In this document: positions 1 to 11,945 of the stretch, one piece after another
Layout: each line of letters starts with the position of its first letter
Numbering within the stretch: the stretch's first letter is position 1
From: Dermatophagoides farinae
Lineage: Eukaryota; Arthropoda; Arachnida; Sarcoptiformes; Pyroglyphidae
DNA length: 64,000 nt
Reading direction: 5' to 3'
NCBI RefSeq assembly: GCF_024713945.1
Contig: NC_134680.1
Coordinates: 5,019,501 to 5,083,500 of the forward strand
Made by a program: the position numbers and the translations under genes
Notes under the pieces: generated by a model
What the model was told of the DNA's origin: nothing
Seen by the model: the letters and a program-made list of their open reading frames with translations, nothing else
Database searches by the model: none

Positions 1-1502
1 AGAAATATAATAGCTGTAAGTAATAGGATGACACCAACAATCATATATAAAATCGAAAGAAATGGATTCTTTCCACCCATCCATGACATGTTTGATATGA
101 TTACTTTTTTCGGTATACGTAAATGTTCCGATACGGTCTGATAATCTGAATTGATTGTTTTTTTTTTTTTTTTTTTGATTGAAAACAATTAAACAAAATT
201 ATTATTATTATCATTTCAATTTGTAAAAAATACACACATACTAACCATAATCAATTAGTAATTGATATGATCCGGCTTCAAATTGATTATCATGATGATT
301 ATTATTGTCGTCGTCGTTTTTACCAATGGATGATCGAACATCAATACGTCCCCATAGTTTACGAAATTTAGGAAATGCAGCTGGACGCATCCAAACCATA
401 AAATGTTCATTGAGATAACCATGACCGGCAACATTATTATCATTCAATATGATATCATCATAGAAATTTTTTGACCAATTCACTGGTTTTGCATACGAAT
501 CAAAACCATTGGATGGATTTCTATAAAGATTTTGTCGATCAGTTGGCCAACAAATATCTTTTTGCCAGATGTGAATCTTTTCATATTGATTCTTATTGTC
601 TACGATGATACGACGTAATTGAAATGTATCTGAAAACATTGAATTAGCAATAGCACCACAGGGAGCAATTATTGTTCCATTGATATCGGAATATGGATAA
701 CAATTTGAACGTATCGATGTTAATGAACATTGTTCACCCATTAATTGTCGATGATCAATTGATGCAACATAACGGCGATGATTCTGATAGAAACCGTCCA
801 ACGAATAATAAAGAAATAATGGTCCATCGATCGGTTCGGTAATAGTGAAATTTAATAAACATTGACAACTATCCCATTGATATTTCCAACGATCACGGCA
901 ATATTCACTTTGATTTAAACCGGTCACTGGATTCATCCGTCGACAATCCGTATAATCAATAATATGTTCACGTATCTTTTCATTTGTAATGTACATTATT
1001 ACACCTATGACAATGCATAACAAGCCGAAAATAATGAATGAAATAAAAACTGATGTTGGTTTCAACATTGGTTGCCATGCAGGTAATCGTTGCTGTTTCC
1101 AGCGGCTATCTATAAATGAAAATGTTGAAGAAAAAAAATTTTCAATGTTAAAATTTTATTAAATTTCTTTATATTTACATACTTGGTGGTCGATTGGTCA
1201 TCCTGGATGGTATTATTATCATTATCATCTGTTATGATTGATATTTTCATACATCGTTTTTGTCGTCCATCAACATCATCATAATCATCATCATCATCAT
1301 CATCATTTGATGAATCAAATCGTTTGCGATATGTTCGTACAATTTCACTTGTACTTCGTTCCACTGGTAAACGATGTTTTTTTATTTTTGTTCGTTGATT
1401 TGATATCGTTGTTTGACCATGCTGTTGTTGTTGATCATTACTACTATTACCACCACCACCACCACCACCATTATTTGGATTTATTTCATATTCATTTGCC
1501 AT
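1..1502 (-). CDS. TMEM30/CDC50-family flippase beta subunit (3' end cut by window edge)
   Basis: CDC50 proteins pair with P4-ATPases and are needed for folding, ER exit and phospholipid flipping to the cytosolic leaflet. Three exons are visible on the minus strand: 1502-1183, 1105-246 and 145-1, the last running off the window. Both junctions are GT-AG and phase-consistent. Exon 1 encodes a Gly/Asn/Gln/Asp-rich cytosolic tail. Exon 2 opens with the family signature KQQRLPAWQP just before the first membrane segment (LKPTSVFISFIIFGLLCIVI). It then carries the ectodomain with paired cysteines, several N-x-S/T sites, and the conserved YRNPSNGFDSYAKPVNWSKN and WMRPAAFPKFRKLWGRI blocks. Exon 3 holds the ISNMSWMGGKNPFLSILY motif and the start of the second membrane helix. 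The start at 1502 (MANEYEINP) is preferred; an in-frame ATG 12 nt upstream is possible. The paralogue (TMEM30A, B or C type) cannot be fixed from this fragment. Confidence 0.93.
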
Positions 1503-1514
1503 GATTATTATCAA

Positions 1515-4144
1515 AATTTTTGTCTATCCAGAAGTAAAAAAAAACAATCATCTAGTTCAATGTTTTTTTCTTCACTATCGTTGTTATTGTTAATGATGAT
1601 GATGATGATGAATCAATCAATTAATCGATAAAAAAATCGATGATAAACGTTGGCCAAAAAATAAACGGGCAATATTTTGGAAATATAACAGGAACATAAT
1701 GATAATGTTGATGTGATGATGATAACGGTATGAGTTAATATCCATAGCAGCGGCAGTAGCAATGAGCAAATAAGCAAATATCATCATCATCATCAACAAC
1801 AACAACAACAAAGATGTGTAATCAACCAACAACGATCATATCCACACAAAACGATGTTGTATGGTTATATTTGATGATCACAACCAACAAGTAACAAACA
1901 TCGAATTGTAGCAACACTAGATGGATGAAATCATCATAATGCTATTGATGTACAATTGATATTTTACAAACGTCAATGGTAACACACATACACAAACACA
2001 ACAAAAACAAGAGAAAAGGTCTATTTATTGATTCGATTGGATTATTTGAGAGTAGTTTTTTTTCTCAATATTTGAAATGAACAAAAAAAAATAACTTTTT
2101 GTGGCTTTTTTTTCACCAGAAAAAAAAGAAAAAAACTGATCGATCGAAAAATGATCGATTTTTTTGTTGTTCCCTTCAAAAATAAAATATTTTGTAATGT
2201 TATTTAATAATATATATATATACAAGTTTTCCACAACCATCATTCATTGATTTAAAACTATTATTGATTGATTGATTGATCGATTATCGATTATTATTAT
2301 TATCATTTAATCAAGTCAGAAATCAGAGAAAAAAATTAAAATTAAAAAAAAAGAATTCATGGATTACAATAATAATAATAATAATAAAAATTCCATGGGT
2401 GGTCTCATCGACATATGTATGATGGTAATGGTTGTAAATGATGGTGTGGATGATCATAACTCATCATTATGCTGGTGGGAGGTGTGTATGTGTGTGTGTA
2501 AGTGTGTATGAGTGCGTATGTTCAACATCAAATAAAGAAACACAACTATTATCATTATATATTGTTTAGTCGATGATTGATTGATTGTTTATGTTTGTTT
2601 CATTTTTATAAATCTGTCTGTCTGTGTGTTTAATATAAGGGGTTTAAATTACAAAATTATTATTATTATTATTTGCGACAATCGAAACACATAATAATAA
2701 AATACAAAAAAAAAGAATCAGTTGACATTTGTAGGGTTCATAAAATAAAAAAAAACAAAACATCATCGTTTTTTGAGTTAGTTATTACACAAAAAAAAAA
2801 TTTTTTTTTTGCAATTGGTCAATCGCTGGTCGTCTTAGTAGTCGTTGGTTTGGAAAATATCATAATTTTTTTTAAAATTATCAAACTTTTCATACCATCC
2901 GATAGATGGCCTCTCGTGCATTGTTTCGTTTATAATTTGTACATGATTTTTTTTTTCACTATTCTTCAGGTTTTGTACATTTTTTTTTTGCTTTGCAGGC
3001 TGGCTTGTCTTCATTGTCATCCGATGGACAATTAGTTAATTTTTTTCTGTTATGATACATATCATTTGATGGTAAAAATATTGAGTTGATTGATATAACA
3101 TACCCGAATTAATGAATTATTACGACTAGAGAAAAGAGAGAGAGAGAGAGACTTGGTAATGCATCATTGAAAACCAAACGAAAGAAAAAAAAATTTGATA
3201 TTAAATGAAAAAAAAGGAAAATTTGAAAAATTCAAGTCGATATTTTTGGACATTATTGTTGTTGTTGTTGTTGAATAACAGGAAATTTGTCTTTATACGT
3301 GAAAACCGGACCGGAAATCAGCAAGTCTATTAATATACGTATATATTTATATTTATATTTATGTGTGCGTATACAGAATCATTGGTATCAAAATTGGCAT
3401 ATATTTATAGGATATGGGTGTGTGTGTGTGTCTGTGCTTCACCAAAATTGCATTTGATGCACATGTTATTGATGTGTGTATGTATGTCTGGTGTGTGGAT
3501 TATGTCGGTCGATCAATTGGTATATATGAATGACTATCACATCTTGCAAAGATAAAAAATATAGAAGAGATTCATTGATGATGAATTAAACACTTACAAA
3601 TATAAATAGAATCATCATTTCAAGCTTTTATTTTTATTTTTTGGGATTTTCTTCCAGTTGTTGATGATGATGATGATGATGATTATGATGAAGACATCAT
3701 CAACAACAACAACAACAACAGCGACAACAACAACATTTTGAAAAATTCATTATGAAGATGATAATGATTGGTAGGTACAAAATAAAAAACACACACATAT
3801 ACAAAAAAAATTTCATTTTCTATTTTGAAAATTGGACACACACACACAAATACAAAAAATGATGATGATGATGATGATGACGATGAGATCCAGCAAATTA
3901 TTAAATTAAAAGAAAATGACAGCATCTGCCTATTTGTTTTCAATCTTTGTGTGTGTGTGTATGTGTGATGGGGATCATATAATTCGATTATGTACAGAAT
4001 TTGATTCTTGATGTTTTATTCATTTTATAGCTAAAAAAAAGAATTCAAATAAAAATAATCAAGAGTCAAGTTTTTTGTTGGATTAAAAATAATTTACATA
4101 CAATTATTGATGATCAATAATAACAGTCAGTAGTCACAGATCAT
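1515..4144. other. Intergenic region, simple-repeat rich, no gene seen
   Basis: This lies between the 5' end of the CDC50 gene and the 3' end of the C2H2 gene, so it should hold the CDC50 promoter and the C2H2 3' UTR. It contains ATG/CAT, CAA and TG microsatellites and poly(A)/poly(T) runs. Open frames here encode only homopolymers in several frames. A TTTATT near 4015 could be the minus-strand poly(A) signal of the C2H2 gene. Confidence 0.6.
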
Positions 4145-5729
4145 CATGTTGTAACCGTCGCCGTCGTCTTGGATGATTTATTATTACGTTGAATATTATT
4201 TTCACGATCATTATTATTACGAAATTTTTTGATCATTATTATTATTGGTATTATTTCCGGCAACAAATCCGGCTGTAGCACCATTCATCATATGTCCAAG
4301 GCATATGGTAGCCGAATTGGCGGCATGCATACCGGCTGCCATACCGTTAAACAATGATAAACGGCTTAACGGTGATGCAAAATTTCCATATGGTGTCGTT
4401 AGAAATGGACCATTAGATTGTAGTATTACGTCCATTATTGTGAACACCGACACTACTACTACCGGTACCGTTATTGGCAGCATGATTATTATTGTTGAAT
4501 ATAGATTTATGGCTTAAATTAGCTGGATGACCGGAAAGCCAACTAGATGCTGCGGCTGCTGATGATGTTGAATGTGAGGATAATGGATTATTTATTTACA
4601 ATTGCAGCCGCCGCTTGACCAGTAGTTGATTTGTTGTTGATGGTGAATAAAGTGTAAGTGCAGCGGCTGCAACTGATGATGATGATGGTCCAACATTAAC
4701 ACCAGTTGCATTGACAAATGATATCATTGTTGGATCAGTTGTTGAATCGGTTGTTTTACCGATTTCGAAATTTCTTTGATTGTTCTGACCTAGCAATCAA
4801 ACAATGGATGGAATATGGAATTTGTGCCATCAACGGCTGTTGGTGAAACTCACTGGAAAGGCTGTGATTCAGGTGATTTCTTGCATTCAATAAATTGGAA
4901 TGATGTGATGATGCTGCGGCAGCTGCTGCTGCGGCTGCTGCCGCCGCTGCCGAGGGTATATCGCTTAATGGTGATGATGATGAACCGCCATCATCATCGG
5001 TTACAGATGATGATCGTGATGGTGATCCATTCGGTCTTGTATCATGACCACCTGCGTTATTATTATTATTATTATTTGGATTTACAGCCGCAGCGGCTAC
5101 AGCTCCAAGGCCAAGATCAAGTACGGAATTTGGTCCATATGTAGCAGCTGCTTGCATTAATGATGCTGATGAAACACGTTCCACAGTATGATGACCACCA
5201 CCACCACCGCTATGTTGATTTCCATTCACAGCTGCAACCATAGCGGCTGGATTAGGTGGATTATTCGGATGATTGGCTAATGTATTACGACGGCTACTTG
5301 TACTACGTTTCTGTGATGGATACGTTCCAGCATGACGTTGCATATGTGTTTTAAGATTGCCTAAAATTTGAAAAAAAATCAGAATGATTTTGTGTTTGAA
5401 AAATAATAATGACTTGCGTGTCGAAACACGTTCTTTAAATATAGCATCTTAAGAAACTAATTTAAGTGGATTAGTTGTAATAAATTATAATAAAATAAAA
5501 TCATACCTTTTTGCGAGAAAGTTTTCCCACAAACAGGACAGGTAAATGGTTTTTCTTTCGTATGTACGGATCTTATGTGCGTTTTTAGGTTACCTAAAAA
5601 AAAATTATCTATGTTATAACCGGGGCTAAACAACAATGTAAAAATGACAATTACCTTTTTGTGAAAAACGTTTACAACATAATTCGCAAAAAAAATCTTT
5701 ATCCGATTGATTTTGATGTTGTTGTTGTT

Positions 5730-5760
<31 letters not shown>

Positions 5761-6564
5761 TTGTTGTTGCGATTGATGATGTGATTGATGCTGTTGTTGT
5801 TGATGGGCATGATGTTGTTGTGATGTTTGATGATGTGATTGTTGTTGTTGCATATGTTGGGCATGATGATGTTGTTGTTGTTGATGTGCATTCATAGCTG
5901 AATTTGGTTGACCAATACCACCACCATTTGTATTGGCTCCACCACCACTATTCATATGATGTGAATGATGATGATGTGTACTTTTGGTTCCATAAATCTA
6001 TTATATTATAATCAAAATTCAATCAATCGATCAATAAAAAAAATAATTCAATAAACTAAAAAAACCATCATCACTTACCGCTTGTAAATGTTCGGATGAT
6101 GATCCACCAGCGGAATTTTGATTGGAATTTGATGACGATCCTGTTTGATTATTGGTTGCGGCTGTAGCTGCCGATGTACCATTATTACTATTACCGGTAC
6201 CATTGGTTCCAGGTAAATTTCGTACACCAAATAATGAACGCATTGGATCACCAAATGCAGCTGATAATAGTCCACCATAATTTGTTGACATCATATTGGC
6301 AACGGCTTGATCATAACAACTACTTGCATTGAATGAACCCATATTCATTGAATAATTACCGCTATTATTATTATTTGTTGTTGCTGTTGTTATTCTATTA
6401 TTTGTTGTGGAATGAGCATGTAATTGATGTTGTTGTTGTTGTTGATGATGATGATGCGAATGATGACGTCCAATATTTTGAATATTGCTGCTACTGCTTC
6501 TATGATTATTATTATTATTATTATTAATCGAATTGTTGTTTGAAGCAGCAAAAGCTTTGGACAT
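4145..6564 (-). CDS. Two-finger C2H2 zinc-finger transcription factor, C-terminal frame apparently broken
   Basis: This is a predicted sequence-specific nuclear DNA-binding protein. Exons on the minus strand are 6564-6079, 5997-5655, 5593-5507, 5360-4854, then 4789 onward; the four junctions are GT-AG and in phase. Exon 1 (MSKAFAASNN) and exon 2 are Asn/Gln/His/Ser rich, with a long CAA/CAG-coded polyglutamine at about 5710-5770. Two C2H2 fingers follow: one with CELCCKRF, one with CPVCGKTF, each ending in SQKGNLKTH and joined by a KEKPF-type linker. The tail is Ala/Asn/Ser rich. After 4789 the coding-like sequence jumps frame: a stop at 4596, coding-like sequence in that frame to a stop at 4413, then another frame to 4217 (LQSNGPFLTTPYGNF onward). 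Removing one base of an A6 run at 4225-4230 would extend it to 4145. The end coordinate is therefore tentative. The fingers resemble the SQKGNLKTH class of insect factors; no orthologue is assigned. Confidence 0.8.
5711..5770 (-). repeat. CAA/CAG run encoding polyglutamine in the C2H2 gene
   Basis: A near-uninterrupted trinucleotide run reads as about 17 glutamines immediately before the first zinc finger. It mixes CAA and CAG codons and is the longest homopolymer in this protein. Confidence 0.9.
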
Positions 6565-9480
6565 AATTTTTAGCTTTATTTTGACGGTTTTTATTCTATC
6601 GTTTGGTTAGCTGAAAGTGGTGTGTTAGTCGGGTATATATTTATGTAATTTTCAATATATATACCCGTCTAACAATTACCAAATATATATTTGAATGTGT
6701 ATTTTTCAAGATGAAAAAAAATGATCAATTTGTCAATAAAACAAAAACATACACACACACACACAAACACACAAAGATGAACGTAAAACAGGATTGATGA
6801 TTTGTTTAGTGAATTTGAAAAAAAAATTTCAACAAAAAAAAATTCACAAAATTAAACAAATATTTTGTTTTGTACTGTCCATTATCATCAATATGGGTAG
6901 TTTAGGCGCACCAGAACTTTTGATGAAAAATAGGTAGGTAAAAGTTTTTTTTTCCACAAACAAAAAACACATTTGTTATACACACACACAGTTGAATGAA
7001 CCAACTTCCAATGATGATGATGATGATGATGATAATGCAATGTGACAAACAATAAGATAATGGAATGAAATTGTAAAAAAAAAAATTTCAATGAAAATTG
7101 ATTACAATAATCAGTGTTGTGTTGTGTTGTGTCTGTCTGAAAACTTTTTCCGATTATAATGTCGGTGTTGTGAATGTTGAGTTGATAAAATTGAACAAAT
7201 AAAAACACAATAAAAGAGAAAGTGTGACGAAATCCGAAATCAGTTTTATTTTTCCCTTTTGTAATCTGAATTAGTAGGGCAATGTAACGATGATGATGAT
7301 GATGATGACGATTTTAGGTTTCGTGTATTCACAATCGATAATTTGGTCAAAAATCCTGTGATTCAATAAATGCAAAAAAAAAATTAGAATTTTTTTGAGA
7401 ATTTTATGAAAAAAAAATCGAAAAAGTCAATGTTGTTAATAGAATTCGAAAGATTCTTGCTGTTATTCTGTCGTGTTGGCCAGTAACCGCGCGTCTGATC
7501 TAATATGATTCGAATGAATTTTTGCATTTGGAAAAAAAAACGATTGTAACGATGTTTTTCCGTTGTTTTATGTCGCCGTGTGTGTGTATGTGTTTCTATT
7601 TTATTCTTTCTCAACAAACACAAGACAAAAAAAAAAAGAAAAAAATCGAGACATAGCCAATGCGAATAAACGAGCGAGAAAAAAAAAGAGAGAGGAAAAA
7701 AAAGAAAAGGAAAAAAAGAAAAAAAAACCAGAGAACTAGATACCCGAACAAACAAAAAAAAATGGAGAAAAAAAAGGAAGAATCCCATGATGATGATGAT
7801 GATGACTGCTAGTGTACACGACATGAACAACAACAACAACAACAACATGAACACAATAATAATAATAATAATAACCAAAGAGGAGAAAAAAAAGTGACGG
7901 GAAAAAACGAAAATATCCGTCGTTTTTTTTTAGTAAAGATGAAAAAAGCATAAAGGTTTTTTTTGAAGCCAGCCAAAAATATAGAGAAACTTTTTGGTAC
8001 ACACACACACACACACACAAACAAAACATGAGTAAAGAATCTTTTCCAAAAATCTATATATATATGATTCGAATAGTAGTAGCATATAGAATATAATGCT
8101 AATGGGTGGATGGTTTGATTGAATTTGCAGCCAACCAGAGAATCCCAAAACCTTGATCAATACCACTACAAAATTCTTTGTAGGAAAAAAAACGATTTTA
8201 CATCAACAACAACCACAAGAAAAAAAGAGAGAATCCACGAACCGAAAACCAAACCAAATGAAATGAGAAAGAGAAGAAAAAAAAACGAAAAAAAGCAGAA
8301 TCGACGAACCAAAACCAAAAAACGAAAAAAAAAAGAAAAAAACGAAACAAAATTGAACGAAGCAAAAAAAAAAAAAAACGAACAAACGAATTCAAAGCGA
8401 CGGCCAACCAGAATCAAGCAAAGCAACGAAAAAAAAACGATAGCAAAAAAAAAAGAAAAAAAACACGAATAAAAATTGAGAAAGAATAAAAAAAAACTGC
8501 AAAAACACGCCCAATGTTTTCGTTCTCTCTCTCTCTTTCTTCACTTCACTTCTTTCCAAACGAATATCTGTTGTTGTTGTTATTATTAGTATTCCGGCAA
8601 CAACAACAACAACAACAAAAAAAAGAATCCCGAATGGCGAGAAAGAAAAAAAAGATATAGTTTTTTTTCCTGTTGTTGTTGTCATTGTGCGTGTGTGTGT
8701 GTGTGTGTGTTCATCATTGCCCGATTCTCAAATAATAACAACAATGATGATGATGATGTTGATGATGGCGTCGACGCCATCCATCCAGCTAGAAACTGAA
8801 TTGAATTGAAAGAAACAATAATAATAATAAAAAGAAAAGAATAGAATAGAATAGAGGGAATGAATGAAAAAAAAGAAGAGAGAATTCATTGTTTGTTGGG
8901 ATTCCTAGCGTTATTATTATTATTGTTATAGTGTTCCTGGAACAACAACAACAGCAGCAGCAACAACAACAACAACGTTGACGACGACGGCGATGATGAT
9001 CTTGGTTGTTGTTTTTTTTTGTCTTTTTCTTTTTTTTTCATTCGTTTATTATTTTTATTTTTCATTTGGCGTTGTTGTTGTTGTTGTTTGTTTTTGTTTT
9101 TTTTTTCATTATTTTTTTCCTCGAATCGGATGTAGAATATTCTTCATTGCTGATTCAAATGGTAGGAATTTTTTTTTTATTTTTTTTTGTTGTTGTTTTT
9201 CTCATCATTGTTGCTGTTGTTGTGTTCAAATTTAATGAATTTTCATCATCAGTAAAACAAAAAGCAGGTTGGGTTTTATTTTTCCTGTTTTGTTTTATTT
9301 TTCTGAATTGGATGAATATGAAATGTTGGGATTATCATAATCATCATCATCATCATCATCATTGTACATAAAGAATGAATGTATGTTTTGATCCACACAC
9401 ACACACAAAAACACAAAAACGACCCCATTTTATATAAATAAAAAAAAAAATACAACCCAACCATCAATTCTATTTTAGAT

Positions 9481-9545
9481 CAGAGGGTTTAAAACCACAC
9501 CCCAGATACTTGAGTATCAAAATGGAAAAAGTTTGAATACCACTG
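9481..9545. mobile_element. 65-bp hAT-like miniature inverted-repeat element (candidate)
   Basis: The segment starts CAGAGGGTTTAAAACC and ends in the reverse complement of CAGTGGTATTCAAACT. These 16-nt ends match at 11 positions and fit the CAGNGG...TTTCAAAC terminal style of hAT DNA transposons. The middle holds a small palindrome, GATACTTGAGTATC. Flanking octamers TTTTAGAT (9473-9480) and TTTTATCG (9546-9553) agree in the first five bases, a weak candidate for the 8-bp target duplication expected of hAT elements. There is no transposase, so it would be non-autonomous. Confidence 0.45.
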
Positions 9546-11922
9546 TTTTATCGGTGATGCTTTTTTCCTATTTGGCGCTCTTTTTTTTCACTTTCGGTGT
9601 GCAGGGAATTGGAATTTCAAATTCCAAATTTTTTTTTTCTTTCTTTTCTTTCCTATATATGTGTGTTTTTTATTTGTCGTCTCTTTTTTTTCATTTTGTT
9701 TGTTTTATATATATATATAAATATTTATTCTACACACACACACACACCGTTGTTGTTAGAATAGTTTTTTTTCTTGACTGGTTATTATATTATTATTGTT
9801 GTTGTTGTTACTTTCGATTTTTCTTTTTCGTTTCTTTTTTTTTTTTTTGGTGTGTATGTTGGGCCCTGTGGCATCATTTTGTTGTTGTTGTTGTTTATTG
9901 CAATATTTTGCATGTGAATTCAGGCAGAGAAGAGAACAAACATAGTAATGGTTATGATGATTTCTAGAAAAAAAAACCGACGGTATTTTTTTTCATTATT
10001 AAATGAATGAATCTGTGTGTAGATGCTATATATATTAACATCAAACGAAAAAACAAAAAAAAAATCATTCCAAATTCATGGTCTCCAACTACAAGAATGT
10101 ATTTCTTATCGTGTTTACAATTTGCCGACGAGAAAGAAAAAAAAAGAAAAAACCAAAAACAACAACAACGAAAAAAAAATCGACTCGAATCAAATACACA
10201 ACATAGAACCATTATCCAAATGGGTGTATATATAGTTGTTGGTCGGTAGCCAACCCATCCACCAACACCCCCACTCTCCTCTGTAGCGAAAAAAAAACAA
10301 TTCGAATCGAAACGAGAGAAAAAAAAAACAAAACAAACCAACCGATGATCATTCCGGAAACAGAGCTGACAGTGTGTTTTCATTATTATTGTTTTTTCTT
10401 TTTTTTTCTTAGACGATCAAAAACACTTTGTTTTTTGTTTCGAACGCTTAAGGTGGGGGCTAAAAATTTGGATCGAAAGCCTACCACCACCACCACCACC
10501 ACATCATCATATATATGATGATGTATTGGCTTTTCATTCCATTTCAGTTTAGGTTTTTTTCCACGTTCGTGATTCAATGTATTGACAACGCGTACCATGG
10601 TTCCAGCCATACACATTTATCACATTTTTTTCGACTGTAACAATCTCGAGAAATTTTTTTTTCTTTTTTTTTTGTTTTTGGATAAAAACACAAAAATTTC
10701 GTATGAGAAAAATTATTTAACCAAAAAAAAAAATGAGTGAAATTTTGATGAAACAATTATCAATTGATTTGAAAACATTTAAATTCCAATGAAATTGATT
10801 GTAAAACAATCGATTGTCCCACAATCGATTATTATTATATAATGAACAAAAAATTCGTTTCCGGAATTTTTTTTCTCCAAAAAAAAAAATTAATTACCAA
10901 AAACAGCAACAAAATCAATTTTGATAATCTAAAAATATCAAGCCATCATCAGTCATATCAATGTCATCATCAGTAGGATTTGAAAATTTCTCAGTATAAT
11001 CAGAATATAATAAATTCGAATAGAATTGTCAAGGGGAGATTGAAATAAAAAATGTCAAAATTTTTTCCAACAAAGCAAATGATTAAAATCTCAAAGGAAA
11101 TGTCATAATGGTCATCATCATCATCAACAACAACAAAAACAAAAACGAGAAAAAAAAATTTAAATTTTAATCCGAAAAGGGAAAAAAATGGGTAGAAAAA
11201 TGTTCATTCGAAAAAAACAATGGGTTTCAACAAAAAAAAAAAAAATAAAATGAAATGAAATGAAAAGGCCAGAATACATTTTCCGATGAATGAAAAACGA
11301 AAACGACTTTACCGAGAGAGAGAGAAAAAAAAAAAAAAAAATAAAAAAAAAGAAAAAATATTCGTAAATAGAAAACGAACAAGCAAACACACACACACAC
11401 ACACACAAAAGCAATTCGAGGAAAAAAAGAAAAAAAAATTTGGCGAAAATCGGATTTTCCCGTTCCTTTGTCGTTGTCATCGTTCCATTTTTTTTTCTTT
11501 TCTTTATTCTTCTTGTTTCATTCATTCATTCATTCAATTCGATGAATGAAACAAGAAAAAACGTAGTTCAATTCAGTACAGTTTCGGTTCGGTTGACTAA
11601 AAAAAAGTCTTTCGATGATGATGTTTTTGCGAGCCAGAAATTCAAAGTCTGAAAACATTTCTGAATTCAAACATTGGTTAAGCACAATGAAACAGCTCGG
11701 AATTCTATGATGATGATGATGTAGATGATGGTGGTTTGGAAAAAAAAGAAAAATATTTTTTTTTGTCTTTCAAATTTCACAACATCAAATGGGAACCAAA
11801 AAAAAAAAAAAAACTGTCACCCTCCAAGTTCCAATTCAATTCAATGAAAAAGAATCAATGTGTGTGTGTGTGTGTGTGTTATGTGTGTGAAAAGGAAATG
11901 AGAGAAAACAAAATTTCCTCGA

Positions 11923-11945
11923 GTCTCTCTCTCTCTCTCTCTCTT
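11923..11945. repeat. (CT)n microsatellite
   Basis: An almost perfect CT dinucleotide run. A TG run lies about 60 bp upstream, a pairing that recurs in this window. Confidence 0.9.

Noticed and set aside
7384-8685. Several overlapping open frames of 60-160 codons on both strands
   Set aside because: They translate poly(A)/poly(T), CAA and ATG repeats into Phe/Leu/Val or Lys/Asn strings, are open in several frames at once, and show no domain or codon bias.
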